DNA of 19,479 nt. It comes from JBBDWZ01 sp050732575. Lineage in GTDB: Bacteria > Gemmatimonadota > Gemmatimonadetes > Longimicrobiales > RSA9. The translations under genes and the position numbers were made by a program. The stretch spans positions 1-19,479 of the forward strand of contig JBOHRF010000071.1 in assembly GCA_050732575.1 (NCBI GenBank), given 5' to 3'. The notes under the pieces were generated by a model, which was given only the letters and a program-made list of their open reading frames with translations, had not been told where the DNA came from and did not search any database. Of this stretch, positions 1 through 6,647 are shown piece after piece. Position 1 is the stretch's first letter. The number at the start of each line of letters is the position of its first letter.

Positions 1-275
1 GCCTGGCGCTGGGCGCCTCGCCCGCACAACTGCGCGCTCTCGTGCTGCGCACCACGTTCCGGCCCGCCGTCCTGGGCATTGCACTGGGCGCGGTGGCCAC
101 CTTGCTGCTCACGCGCTACCTGGGAACCCTGCTGTTCGGCATCCAACCCAACGATCCAGCCACCATCACAGGCGCGGCGCTGTTGCTGTTGTTGGTGGCA
201 TTGGCCGCGGCCTACGTGCCCGCGCGCCGGGCCGGGCGACTGGATCCAATCGCGGCATTGAAAGAAAACCCGTAA
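1..275 (+). CDS. ABC transporter permease, C-terminal end (ADOP / MacB-FtsX family), partial
   Basis: The reading frame is open from the window's left edge (first full codon at 3) to TAA at 273-275. It carries the ending typical of ADOP-type FtsX/MacB permeases: an LGASPAQ-like cytoplasmic motif, a membrane segment (about codons 20-40, ending in RYLGTLLFGI), the short extracytoplasmic NDPATI turn, a second membrane segment rich in Leu/Ala, and the cytoplasmic tail VPARRAGRLDPIAALKENP. In this family PARRA-x-x-DP-x-x-ALK is the usual end. Such proteins sit in the inner membrane and couple an MacB-type ATPase to export or mechanotransmission; substrate unknown. The last residues (ENP) and the stop codon come from a 12-bp repeat array that continues past the gene. 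The N-terminal part lies outside the window. Confidence 0.85.
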   Translation, partial: LALGASPAQLRALVLRTTFRPAVLGIALGAVATLLLTRYLGTLLFGIQPNDPATITGAALLLLLVALAAAYVPARRAGRLDPIAALKENP

Positions 276-306
276 GGAAAACCGTAAGGAAAAACGTAAG
301 AAACGA
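264..306 (+). repeat. 12-bp tandem repeat array 1 (CGTAAGGAAAAC, 3 units)
   Basis: CGTAAG occurs at 271, 283 and 295, exactly 12 bp apart, separated by GAAAAC-like sequence. The TAA inside the first CGTAAG is the stop codon of the permease gene. The same unit recurs at four other places in the window. Confidence 0.9.
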
Positions 307-313
307 GTGGGCG

Positions 314-646
314 TCAGCTCAGGTATTTCTTGATCAGATGGAGCAAGAGAGCAGCTGATCCGCGGTGGTTTCTCCCTCGGCCAGGTAGTGCAGACGCTCG
401 GAGCGTCTCCAGAATACTGGAGCATTCACTGACCGAGCCTCGTGAAAGCCGGAAGTAGTGTGCTTTCACTTTCGGTGCATGATGGCTCGGGCCCTCTGCT
501 ATGTTGAGCTCAACGGACTCACTCGCGCGAGGCAAATCGTCCGCCAGCGACCTTGAATACTTCGCGATCTTCGGGACCAGCTTGTTGGCACGCACGCTGA
601 ACTCAACGGCCAATTTGTAAACTTCCAGCTTCTCAGAGGGAAACAT
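314..646 (-). CDS. four-helix-bundle protein (23S rRNA IVP / S23 family)
   Basis: About 110 aa from the ATG at 646. The open frame runs up to 751, but the extra N-terminus crosses the susD terminator, so the inner start is preferred; no clear Shine-Dalgarno is seen. The sequence carries family hallmarks: an LEVYKLAVEF opening helix, a SLADDLPRASESVELNIAEG segment (compare the usual L-x-x-Q-x-x-R-A-x-x-S-I-x-x-NIAEG), then a YFRLSRGSVSEC helix. Members are small helical proteins first found in 23S rRNA intervening sequences and now known widely as stand-alone genes of unclear function. The last ~35 residues fit the family poorly: between about 430 and 350 another frame (LHYLAEGETTADQLL) looks more natural, which suggests two compensating indels. 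The gene lies between two oppositely oriented 12-bp arrays. Confidence 0.75.
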   Translation of the reverse strand: MFPSEKLEVYKLAVEFSVRANKLVPKIAKYSRSLADDLPRASESVELNIAEGPSHHAPKVKAHYFRLSRGSVSECSSILETLRASALPGRGRNHRGSAALLLHLIKKYLS

Positions 647-742
647 TCTTGCACCCGGCACTGTGATGCCGCGAAGAATAATTCGCAAGCCGGGCATGGC
701 CATGCGTGTTCTGGACAAACTGATGGGACCACCGAAAATGAA

Positions 743-766
743 GGGGGCCACCTTTCGGCGGCCCCC
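743..766 (-). terminator. Rho-independent terminator of the susCD operon
   Basis: On the minus strand a 10-bp stem (GGGGGCCGCC / GGTGGCCCCC, one G-T pair) closes a GAAA tetraloop and is followed by a T-rich stretch (TTCATTTTC). It lies about 50 nt past the susD stop, after repeat array 2, and upstream of the four-helix-bundle gene. Confidence 0.8.
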
Positions 767-771
767 TAAAG

Positions 772-822
772 CTTACTTCCTTACGATTTTTCTTACAGTT
801 TTCCTTGCGGAAGTTTCTTACG
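772..822 (-). repeat. 12-bp repeat array 2 (degenerate, 4 units)
   Basis: On the minus strand CGTAAG-like cores occur at 822-817, 809-804 (CGCAAG), 797-792 (TGTAAG) and 785-780, spaced 13, 12 and 12 bp. The TAA of the first core (820-818) is the susD stop codon. This is the most diverged of the five arrays. Confidence 0.75.
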
Positions 823-2077
823 TCTTTGGCCAGTTCGGGTTGTTGCGCACTTCGTTGCCCGGCACCGGGAAGCAGGTCTGCGAGCCAACCGACCCGACTT
901 CCGGCTTGTAATAGTTGTTGCCGGTTGGGATGATGTACGGCACGTGCTGCGGGTTGCGGCGGAAGTCGCCAACGCGCTTGGCTTCGAGCCAGAAGTCACG
1001 AGCCTTCTGCTCCATCAGCTCGCGCATGAGCACGTTCATGTCTGTGGTGGCGGCCAGTACGGTCTGCCGGCCGACGGCGCGGCGCGCATTGATGAACGCC
1101 AACATATCGGCGGCATTGCCATCGGCTTCCACTTTGATGTACTGGGCTTCCAGGCCGGACGCGGCGCGATCGGGCGAACCCCAACCCGTGATCTTGGCCT
1201 GACGGAAGAAGTTCAGCACGCCGTCCTGGGCGGGGCGCCGCATGTCCGTGTACGCGATGCGTGTGTCACCCGCATCGGCCATGGCGCGGAACTCCGGTCC
1301 GACCACGAGCGAGATGCGCGATTCCGAGAACGACCAGACGGTGTTGCCGAGTCGGCCGCGATTACTCGGGTCATCCAGGTGCAGGAAGTTGTACGTGAAC
1401 GCGGCCGGTACCTGGGCCGCGAACTGTGATGCCTGTGTCTTACGACCGTTCTGCAAATGGCCGCGGGCCAGAGCGACCAGCGATGCATCGCGCAGGTTAG
1501 TGGCTTCCGTACCGGTCAGCGCCCGCGCGATGTCGAACGCTTTCTGCAACTTGACCAGCGCCGAGTCGATGGTCTGCGCGGAGGTCAACGGCATGCCCGC
1601 CTCCAACCGCTCCAGCGGCACGGTGCCCATGCAATAGGTCTCGCCCACGAGCAGCAGCCCATATCCAGCCGTGAAGTAGGCGCGCGCCAGATCGACGTTG
1701 TTGCCGGCTGGCTCGATGCTGCGAATCGTGTTCAGGGCATACGAGATCGGATTGTAAAGGTCAGTCCAGCGACCCGCGTTCTCGCCGTCGAGCGGTATGT
1801 CCCGCCGGCCGAACTCGTTGCGCGTGGGGAAGGTGTCGCCCACGCGCGCCTCATTCGTGAACCACGCCTGGTAGACAACGGTTGTGCCGTAGTTGGCGAC
1901 CAGCGACTGGTAGGCCGACTGCGAGAGAATGGTGCGATCGCGTTCTTCATCGATCGCTTCCGCTTCCAGGTTGTTCGGATTCTCGACATCCAGGAAGTCA
2001 TTGCAAGCGGTGGTGAACACCGTAAACGCGGCCAGAGCCGCGACGGCCCACCCACTATGGAGTCTCATGGTCAACAT
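818..2077 (-). CDS. RagB/SusD-family outer-membrane lipoprotein
   Basis: 419 aa from the ATG at 2077, chosen because AAGGAG lies 9 nt upstream; a TTG at 2095 would put that site inside the gene. It has a lipoprotein signal (hydrophobic stretch residues 10-22, lipobox TTAC with Cys25) followed by NDFLDVENPNN, the usual opening of SusD-like proteins in this lineage. Tetratricopeptide-like helices follow, then a C-terminal region ending with LMEQKARDFWLEAKRVGDFRR, the conserved E-R-x-x-E-x-W-x-E-G-x-R-x-x-D-x-R-R-type block. SusD-like proteins cap the SusC channel at the cell surface and capture glycans or peptides. It starts about 20 nt after the susC stop, so the two are one operon. Length is at the short end for the family. 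Its stop codon lies in a 12-bp repeat array. Substrate cannot be told: no glycosidase or peptidase gene is adjacent. Confidence 0.92.
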   Translation of the reverse strand: MLTMRLHSGWAVAALAAFTVFTTACNDFLDVENPNNLEAEAIDEERDRTILSQSAYQSLVANYGTTVVYQAWFTNEARVGDTFPTRNEFGRRDIPLDGENAGRWTDLYNPISYALNTIRSIEPAGNNVDLARAYFTAGYGLLLVGETYCMGTVPLERLEAGMPLTSAQTIDSALVKLQKAFDIARALTGTEATNLRDASLVALARGHLQNGRKTQASQFAAQVPAAFTYNFLHLDDPSNRGRLGNTVWSFSESRISLVVGPEFRAMADAGDTRIAYTDMRRPAQDGVLNFFRQAKITGWGSPDRAASGLEAQYIKVEADGNAADMLAFINARRAVGRQTVLAATTDMNVLMRELMEQKARDFWLEAKRVGDFRRNPQHVPYIIPTGNNYYKPEVGSVGSQTCFPVPGNEVRNNPNWPKT

Positions 2078-2086
2078 TTCTGATAT

Positions 2087-2092
2087 CTCCTT
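2087..2092 (-). promoter_or_regulatory. Shine-Dalgarno AAGGAG deciding the susD start
   Basis: AAGGAG on the minus strand lies 9 nt before the ATG at 2077, making 2077 and not the TTG at 2095 the likely start. Confidence 0.7.
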
Positions 2093-2096
2093 CAAC

Positions 2097-5000
2097 TCAG
2101 AACGAGACGTTCAAGCGGGCGGTCCAGCTACGCGGTGCTGGCACCGTCAGGAACTGGTCTGACTCCGGATCGAGACCGGTGAAGTCCGTCCACGTCTGGA
2201 TATTGCGCATGCCCAGCGTGAACGTGGCGGTCTGCGCACGCATGAAGCGCTCGACCAGGTTGCGCGGAACGCGATAGCTGAGAGACGCCTCGCGCAGCTT
2301 GAAGAAGGAGCCATCCTCATCGTAGTTGCCGCGCACGTCGCCCAGAGCCAAACGGCGACCGTCCTGCGTCTGCCAGTAGATGATTGCGCCCGTTGCCGTG
2401 GTATTGCACGGAGCCACGCAACCGAACTTGCTCATGTAGCGTTCCTTCGATGCATCGGTGCAAGTCGTGGCGCCCGGTGCCTCGTAGGCGAGACAACCCA
2501 GCACGGACAACGGGCTGAACCCGTTCTGGCGATCGCGGAACTGATCCGTGTTGTTGTAGATGAGGCGGCCACCGCGGCCGTCCGCCTGCACGTAGAGGCT
2601 CAGACTCTTGAAGAGCGTCAGTGTGCTGGAAAGTGTGGTTTCCCACTTGGGCAGGTTGGAAGAGTTGCCCAGGTATTCGAATGTGTCAGAGACGATGGTC
2701 AGATTTCTGGCGACGTCGATTTCCTTGATCTTGTGGCCCCATGTGCCACCCAGCGGGAAGCCCTTCTTGCGCGTGGTGGTTTCGGGCGTGCCACCCAGGT
2801 CCAGCACTTCGTTGCGCAGTGTATTGACTGCGGCTCTGAACTCGAGCGCCACATTCTCGAACGTGAGGACGCGGGCGTTCGATGCGATCTCGAAACCGGT
2901 ATTGAGCAACGAACCCACGTTGACACTGGGTGAGCCGGCGCCCAGAGACGGCGCAATGGGCAGCGAGAGAATCGCATCATCGGAGACCTTGCGGAACCAG
3001 GTCACATCGAGGCCCAGACGGTCACGCAGCAAGCCGGTCTCGAAGCCCACTTCCCATTCCTTGCCCTTTTCCGCCTTGATGGTCGGGTTACCGGTGGCGT
3101 TCGGCGAAACGCCGATACCTACCGCGGTGGGCGAGATCTGGTTGGTGGTGGGGCTGTACGTGGAGCGCGCGCCCGAAGTGGGCGAGCGACCGGTTACGCC
3201 GTACGCGGCGCGCATACGCAATGTGCTGATCGCGTTTTCCGGGACCAAACTACGGAAGAAGCTCTCATCCGAGATCACGTAGGAAACGCCGACCTTGGGG
3301 CTGTAGAACGGCTCGGAGTCGGCGCCGAAGGACGACGACTGGTCGACGCGGCCACCCAACTGCAGGTAGACGCGGTCGCGCCAGGTGAGCTGCAACTGGC
3401 CAAAGAAACCAACCTGACGATCCTGGCTCGAGCTCTGACCGCCGCCCGTGAGCTGCGCCGCGGCATTCACCGAGCGCACGTCGTTGTTGATCAAGCCCGT
3501 ACCCGTTGCATTGGTCAGGTCCGTCTTGCGGGTCAGGATCTGCGATCCGAAGGAGAGGTCAGCACGCAAGAGATCATGCAATGAGCGGGTAACGTTGCCG
3601 AGGTAGTCGAACGTGATGCGGTCGATCGACTGACGCCCTTCACCTACCTGGCCGCTATTGCGCGGCGCATCGTCGAACCAGCCGATGGAATTCTTGGCCC
3701 AGAACTGGTACGCCTGCGTGCGCGACAGATCGCCGCCCAGGGTCATGCGATGCGTGAACCACTGGAAGGGCGAGTAGTTGACCGAGAAGCGCGGCCGGAC
3801 GCGCAGCGTCTTGTCCACGTTCTCGTAGGAGGCGATGGCCAGCGTCTGCCGGTTATTGCCGTACCAGCCGTCCTTGGGACCGCCCAACGTGCGCGGATCA
3901 CCCAACAAGCCACCCCCCAGATAGCCGTAAATGTCATTGTCATTGCGGGGCAGCTGGGTCGTGGTGCGCACCATGCCAAAGCCAAACTCCATGCGCAGCT
4001 TCTCGTGCGCAAAGAAATCGAAGTTGGCGGTGCCGCTCATATGCCCGTATTCGTTGTTGGGCAACGTGCCGTTGTCATCATCGAAGCCCAGCGAGGTGAA
4101 GACACTGAAACGCTCGCCGCCCCCGCGCAGGCTCCAGCCGAAGTTGCGATAACGACCGTTAATGAAGGACGCCTCGCGCACCAGCGGATTGTCGAAGATC
4201 ACTTCGTTCAGGGCTTTGCCCACGCAGCCGGGGAATGCGGTGGGGTTGTTGAGCACGGCCTGCGTGCAGCGGGCCGCGTTCTGCGGCGGCGTGAAATTGG
4301 GATCCGCTTCACCGTACTCGACCGTGACCTGCTGCGTGAAGCCGCTGCCCTGACGGCCGCGCTTCGTGATGATGTTGATCACGCCCGCATTGGCATCCGC
4401 TCCATAGAGCGTGGCCGCCGCGGGACCCTTGACGATTTCGATGTTCTCAATGTCTTCGATCTTGATGTCGTTCAGCGCGCTGCCACCCTGGTTGCCCACG
4501 CCGTACAGCTGGCGGCCACCACCCTGCGCGCGAATGCCGTCAATGAAGACCAGCGGCTCGTTGGACAGGTTGATGGAAGCCTGGCCGCGAATGCGGATGG
4601 TGGCTTCGGTGCCGGTCGTGCCTGAGTTCATGCGGAGAACGACGCCCGGCGTCCGCGCCTGCAGCAAGTTCTGCACATTCTGAATGGGCGCGAACTCGGC
4701 GACCTTGGTGGCGGAAATGGTCGAAACCACGGCCGCTTGCGCGCGCCGTTCCTGCCGGCCCGCAGTGCCCGTGACTACAACTTCATCCAACGCTACCGCC
4801 TGCTCCATCATGATCACATCCTGCGTGATACGGCCCGGCCGCAGGCTGATCTGCACTTCGATCGGCTTGTAGCCAATCGAGGTCACGGTCATGGTGACCG
4901 TACCGGTAGCGCGCGCGGCCGGCACCACGATCGAGTAGTAGCCCTGGTCATTCGTAATGGTTGTGAGATTGAGCGACGGGATCTGAACAAACGCGCCGCG

Positions 5001-5120
5001 TACTGCAGCTTGCGTTTCGCTCCTCGCCACGCCGGTCAGGGTTGTGTTCTGCCCGCTCACTATGACCGGCGCGAAGAGCGCGGCCAGAGCAATAGCGAAG
5101 CAGTGGCGCATCCGGGACAT
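2097..5120 (-). CDS. SusC/RagA-family TonB-linked outer-membrane protein
   Basis: 1007 aa from the ATG at 5120, set by AAGGAGG seven nt upstream; the open frame extends to 5219 but that part is not signal-like. Order of domains: signal peptide (residues 1-24, ending VSGQ), carboxypeptidase-regulatory-like Ig-fold domain (about 27-108, with GVARSETQAAVRGAFVQI and NDQGYYSI), the TonB-box-like DEVVVTG (112-118), plug domain (about 120-255, with NLLQARTPGVVL, IRIRGQ, VFIDGIRA and GPAAATLYGADANAGVINI), then a 22-strand-type beta-barrel ending in a C-terminal Phe (WTARLNVSF). It imports a SusD-bound substrate across the outer membrane using TonB energy. First gene of the susC-susD operon. Fully intact over 3 kb, in contrast to the broken genes further right. 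Confidence 0.95.
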   Translation of the reverse strand: MSRMRHCFAIALAALFAPVIVSGQNTTLTGVARSETQAAVRGAFVQIPSLNLTTITNDQGYYSIVVPAARATGTVTMTVTSIGYKPIEVQISLRPGRITQDVIMMEQAVALDEVVVTGTAGRQERRAQAAVVSTISATKVAEFAPIQNVQNLLQARTPGVVLRMNSGTTGTEATIRIRGQASINLSNEPLVFIDGIRAQGGGRQLYGVGNQGGSALNDIKIEDIENIEIVKGPAAATLYGADANAGVINIITKRGRQGSGFTQQVTVEYGEADPNFTPPQNAARCTQAVLNNPTAFPGCVGKALNEVIFDNPLVREASFINGRYRNFGWSLRGGGERFSVFTSLGFDDDNGTLPNNEYGHMSGTANFDFFAHEKLRMEFGFGMVRTTTQLPRNDNDIYGYLGGGLLGDPRTLGGPKDGWYGNNRQTLAIASYENVDKTLRVRPRFSVNYSPFQWFTHRMTLGGDLSRTQAYQFWAKNSIGWFDDAPRNSGQVGEGRQSIDRITFDYLGNVTRSLHDLLRADLSFGSQILTRKTDLTNATGTGLINNDVRSVNAAAQLTGGGQSSSQDRQVGFFGQLQLTWRDRVYLQLGGRVDQSSSFGADSEPFYSPKVGVSYVISDESFFRSLVPENAISTLRMRAAYGVTGRSPTSGARSTYSPTTNQISPTAVGIGVSPNATGNPTIKAEKGKEWEVGFETGLLRDRLGLDVTWFRKVSDDAILSLPIAPSLGAGSPSVNVGSLLNTGFEIASNARVLTFENVALEFRAAVNTLRNEVLDLGGTPETTTRKKGFPLGGTWGHKIKEIDVARNLTIVSDTFEYLGNSSNLPKWETTLSSTLTLFKSLSLYVQADGRGGRLIYNNTDQFRDRQNGFSPLSVLGCLAYEAPGATTCTDASKERYMSKFGCVAPCNTTATGAIIYWQTQDGRRLALGDVRGNYDEDGSFFKLREASLSYRVPRNLVERFMRAQTATFTLGMRNIQTWTDFTGLDPESDQFLTVPAPRSWTARLNVSF

Positions 5121-5488
5121 GACACTTCCTCCTTGAGGGATTACGTTGTTGTGTCGGACATGAGAACCACGGCGGCCGTCCGGCCAACAGCCAGCGGCCC
5201 GGCTCGCAGTACCGCACACCGACGCAGCACATGCGAACCTTCAGCTGTGTTGAAACGTTACGATTTTCTATGAAACAGGGGTCCTTGCGCAGACCCCAAC
5301 GCAGCCTTGAGGACAGGCCAACTTACGGCATCTTAACGCGCAAGCAAGTCGAAACAAGACAGTTGGGCCCAGTGCCAAAATGGGCTTCTAGTTGGCGTGA
5401 GGGGGGTTTCCGGTCGTTTCGGCTCCCGCAGGCCGGGGACCCGCACCCGGGGACTCGCCGGTGCCCGGTCGCGGGCTAGCTTCCTTCC
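5121..5488. other. intergenic region between divergent susC and CDP-alcohol transferase genes
   Basis: It holds the susC ribosome site (CCTCCTT at 5128-5134 on the + strand, minus-strand AAGGAGG) and the 5' regions of both genes. A short hairpin (GGGGTC at 5278-5283, GACCCC at 5292-5297, 8-nt loop) lies in the presumed susC leader. A + strand open frame at 5231-5479 has no ribosome site, no recognisable domain and odd composition, and is not called. No convincing promoter hexamers were found. Confidence 0.5.
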
Positions 5489-6166
5489 ATGACCGAGCCA
5501 GGCAAACACCAGAGGACATCGGACTTCCTGCTCGCTCCATTTGAGCGGCAAGTATTGCCCCGGCTGGCGGGCTGGCTGCCGGGCTGGGTCAAGCCGGATC
5601 ACTTGACCGTTTTGGGCCTGCTGGCCTCCACGGCCATTGCCGCTTTTTATCTGCTGAGCAATCGGCATCCGGTATGGCTCTGGGGAGCAAGTGCTGCGTT
5701 GGTTGTGAACTGGTTCGGTGACAGCCTGGACGGCACGCTGGCGCGTTACCGGAAAATCGAGCGGCCGCGCTATGGCTATTATTTGGACCACCTGACGGAC
5801 GCCTATTCCACGCTGGCCGTGGGTCTGGGGTTGGGTCTTTCCCCGTACATGCTCCTTTCCGTCGGGCTCAGCATCTCGATCGTCTACCTGGTCATGTCCA
5901 TCAACGTGTACCTGGAAACACACGCGTTCGGTGAGTTCCGGTTCGGCTATGGCAAATTGGGGCCGACCGAGGCGCGTTTGATCCTGATGCTCCTGAATTT
6001 GCTGGCCCTGATCTGGGGACCTATGCCGTTCAATCTGCTGGGCGCTCCGGCCACGGTTTTCGATGTAGTCGGGTTGCTGGCGACGGCCGCCATGTTCGGC
6101 CTCCTGCTGGTCCGCGCGGCCGGCAACCTGAAGGCACTGGCCCGGTTGGAGCCTCCCCGGCGCTGA
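5489..6166 (+). CDS. CDP-alcohol phosphatidyltransferase family membrane protein
   Basis: 225 aa. It shows the family's metal/CDP-binding signature D78-x2-D81-G82-x2-A85-R86-x9-G96-x3-D100-x3-D104, with one residue more than the common x8 between AR and G. About six hydrophobic segments surround it (for example residues 40-56, 62-76, 105-130, 150-175 and 190-212). Such enzymes swap CMP of a CDP-linked lipid for an alcohol (glycerol phosphate, inositol, serine, choline or others) in the inner membrane to make phospholipids; the alcohol cannot be assigned from the sequence. No clear Shine-Dalgarno precedes the ATG. The PRC-barrel gene follows after about 50 bp on the same strand, so co-transcription is likely. 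Confidence 0.9.
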   Translation: MTEPGKHQRTSDFLLAPFERQVLPRLAGWLPGWVKPDHLTVLGLLASTAIAAFYLLSNRHPVWLWGASAALVVNWFGDSLDGTLARYRKIERPRYGYYLDHLTDAYSTLAVGLGLGLSPYMLLSVGLSISIVYLVMSINVYLETHAFGEFRFGYGKLGPTEARLILMLLNLLALIWGPMPFNLLGAPATVFDVVGLLATAAMFGLLLVRAAGNLKALARLEPPRR

Positions 6167-6218
6167 GTTTGCACGCCCTAGCGGCACCAACGACGGTGCC
6201 ATGGGAGGAAAGGCGAAT

Positions 6219-6647
6219 ATGGCTGGCCAAGACGATCGAGCAGGAAGGGACCGCGCCGGGGTGGGCCCGGACCCCGATTACGTGACCGGGGACCTGGTCC
6301 GCATGCGGGACTTGAAGAACTTCGCGTTTTCGCGAGGCGAGCCAGACATTCGCGGCTGGGAGGTATGCACGCTGACCGGCCACCACATCGGCGATGTCAA
6401 TGAGGTGCTGGTGGACGCGCGGCGCGGCCAGGTCGTTTTGCTGGACGTCGATTTTGTGGACCAAAGTGGCCGGGCCGAGGTCCCGGTCAGGGCGGTACAA
6501 CTGGACCGCGCTCGCCACCGCGTCATAGTAGATAGTGGCGAGCTCAGCCGTTTCCGGGCACAACCGATGGACGAAGCGGCCCGGCGCGCGGAAATCCTCG
6601 ACCGTGTCGAGCGTGACCTGATCGACGACGACGACCGGGTGCGGTGA
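6219..6647 (+). CDS. PRC-barrel domain protein
   Basis: 142 aa from the ATG at 6219, chosen because GGAGGAAAG (6204-6212) precedes it by 6 nt; an ATG at 6201 would sit on top of that site. The PRC-barrel fold is visible around residues 43-108: GWEVCTLTGHHIGDVNEVLVD, then QVVLLDVDF and VPVRAVQLD, the alternating short strands seen in RimM-C-terminal and photosynthetic reaction-centre H-type barrels. The N-terminus is charged and lacks a signal peptide; the C-terminus is acidic (DLIDDDD). Likely a cytoplasmic protein-protein or membrane-associated adaptor; no enzymatic role is claimed. Its TGA (6645-6647) abuts the stop of the convergent hrpB with no base between. Confidence 0.85.
   Translation: MAGQDDRAGRDRAGVGPDPDYVTGDLVRMRDLKNFAFSRGEPDIRGWEVCTLTGHHIGDVNEVLVDARRGQVVLLDVDFVDQSGRAEVPVRAVQLDRARHRVIVDSGELSRFRAQPMDEAARRAEILDRVERDLIDDDDRVR

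Noticed and set aside
1457..2083. Plus-strand 208-codon frame
   Set aside because: Antisense shadow of susD.
3750..4625. Plus-strand 291-codon frame
   Set aside because: Antisense shadow of susC in GC-rich DNA; no ribosome site or domain.
5231..5479. Plus-strand 82-codon frame between susC and the transferase gene
   Set aside because: No ribosome site, no recognisable domain, and composition like noncoding sequence.
5333..6202. Minus-strand 289-codon frame
   Set aside because: Antisense to the transferase gene, which has the full catalytic signature; the Gln/Arg-rich product looks like a shadow.
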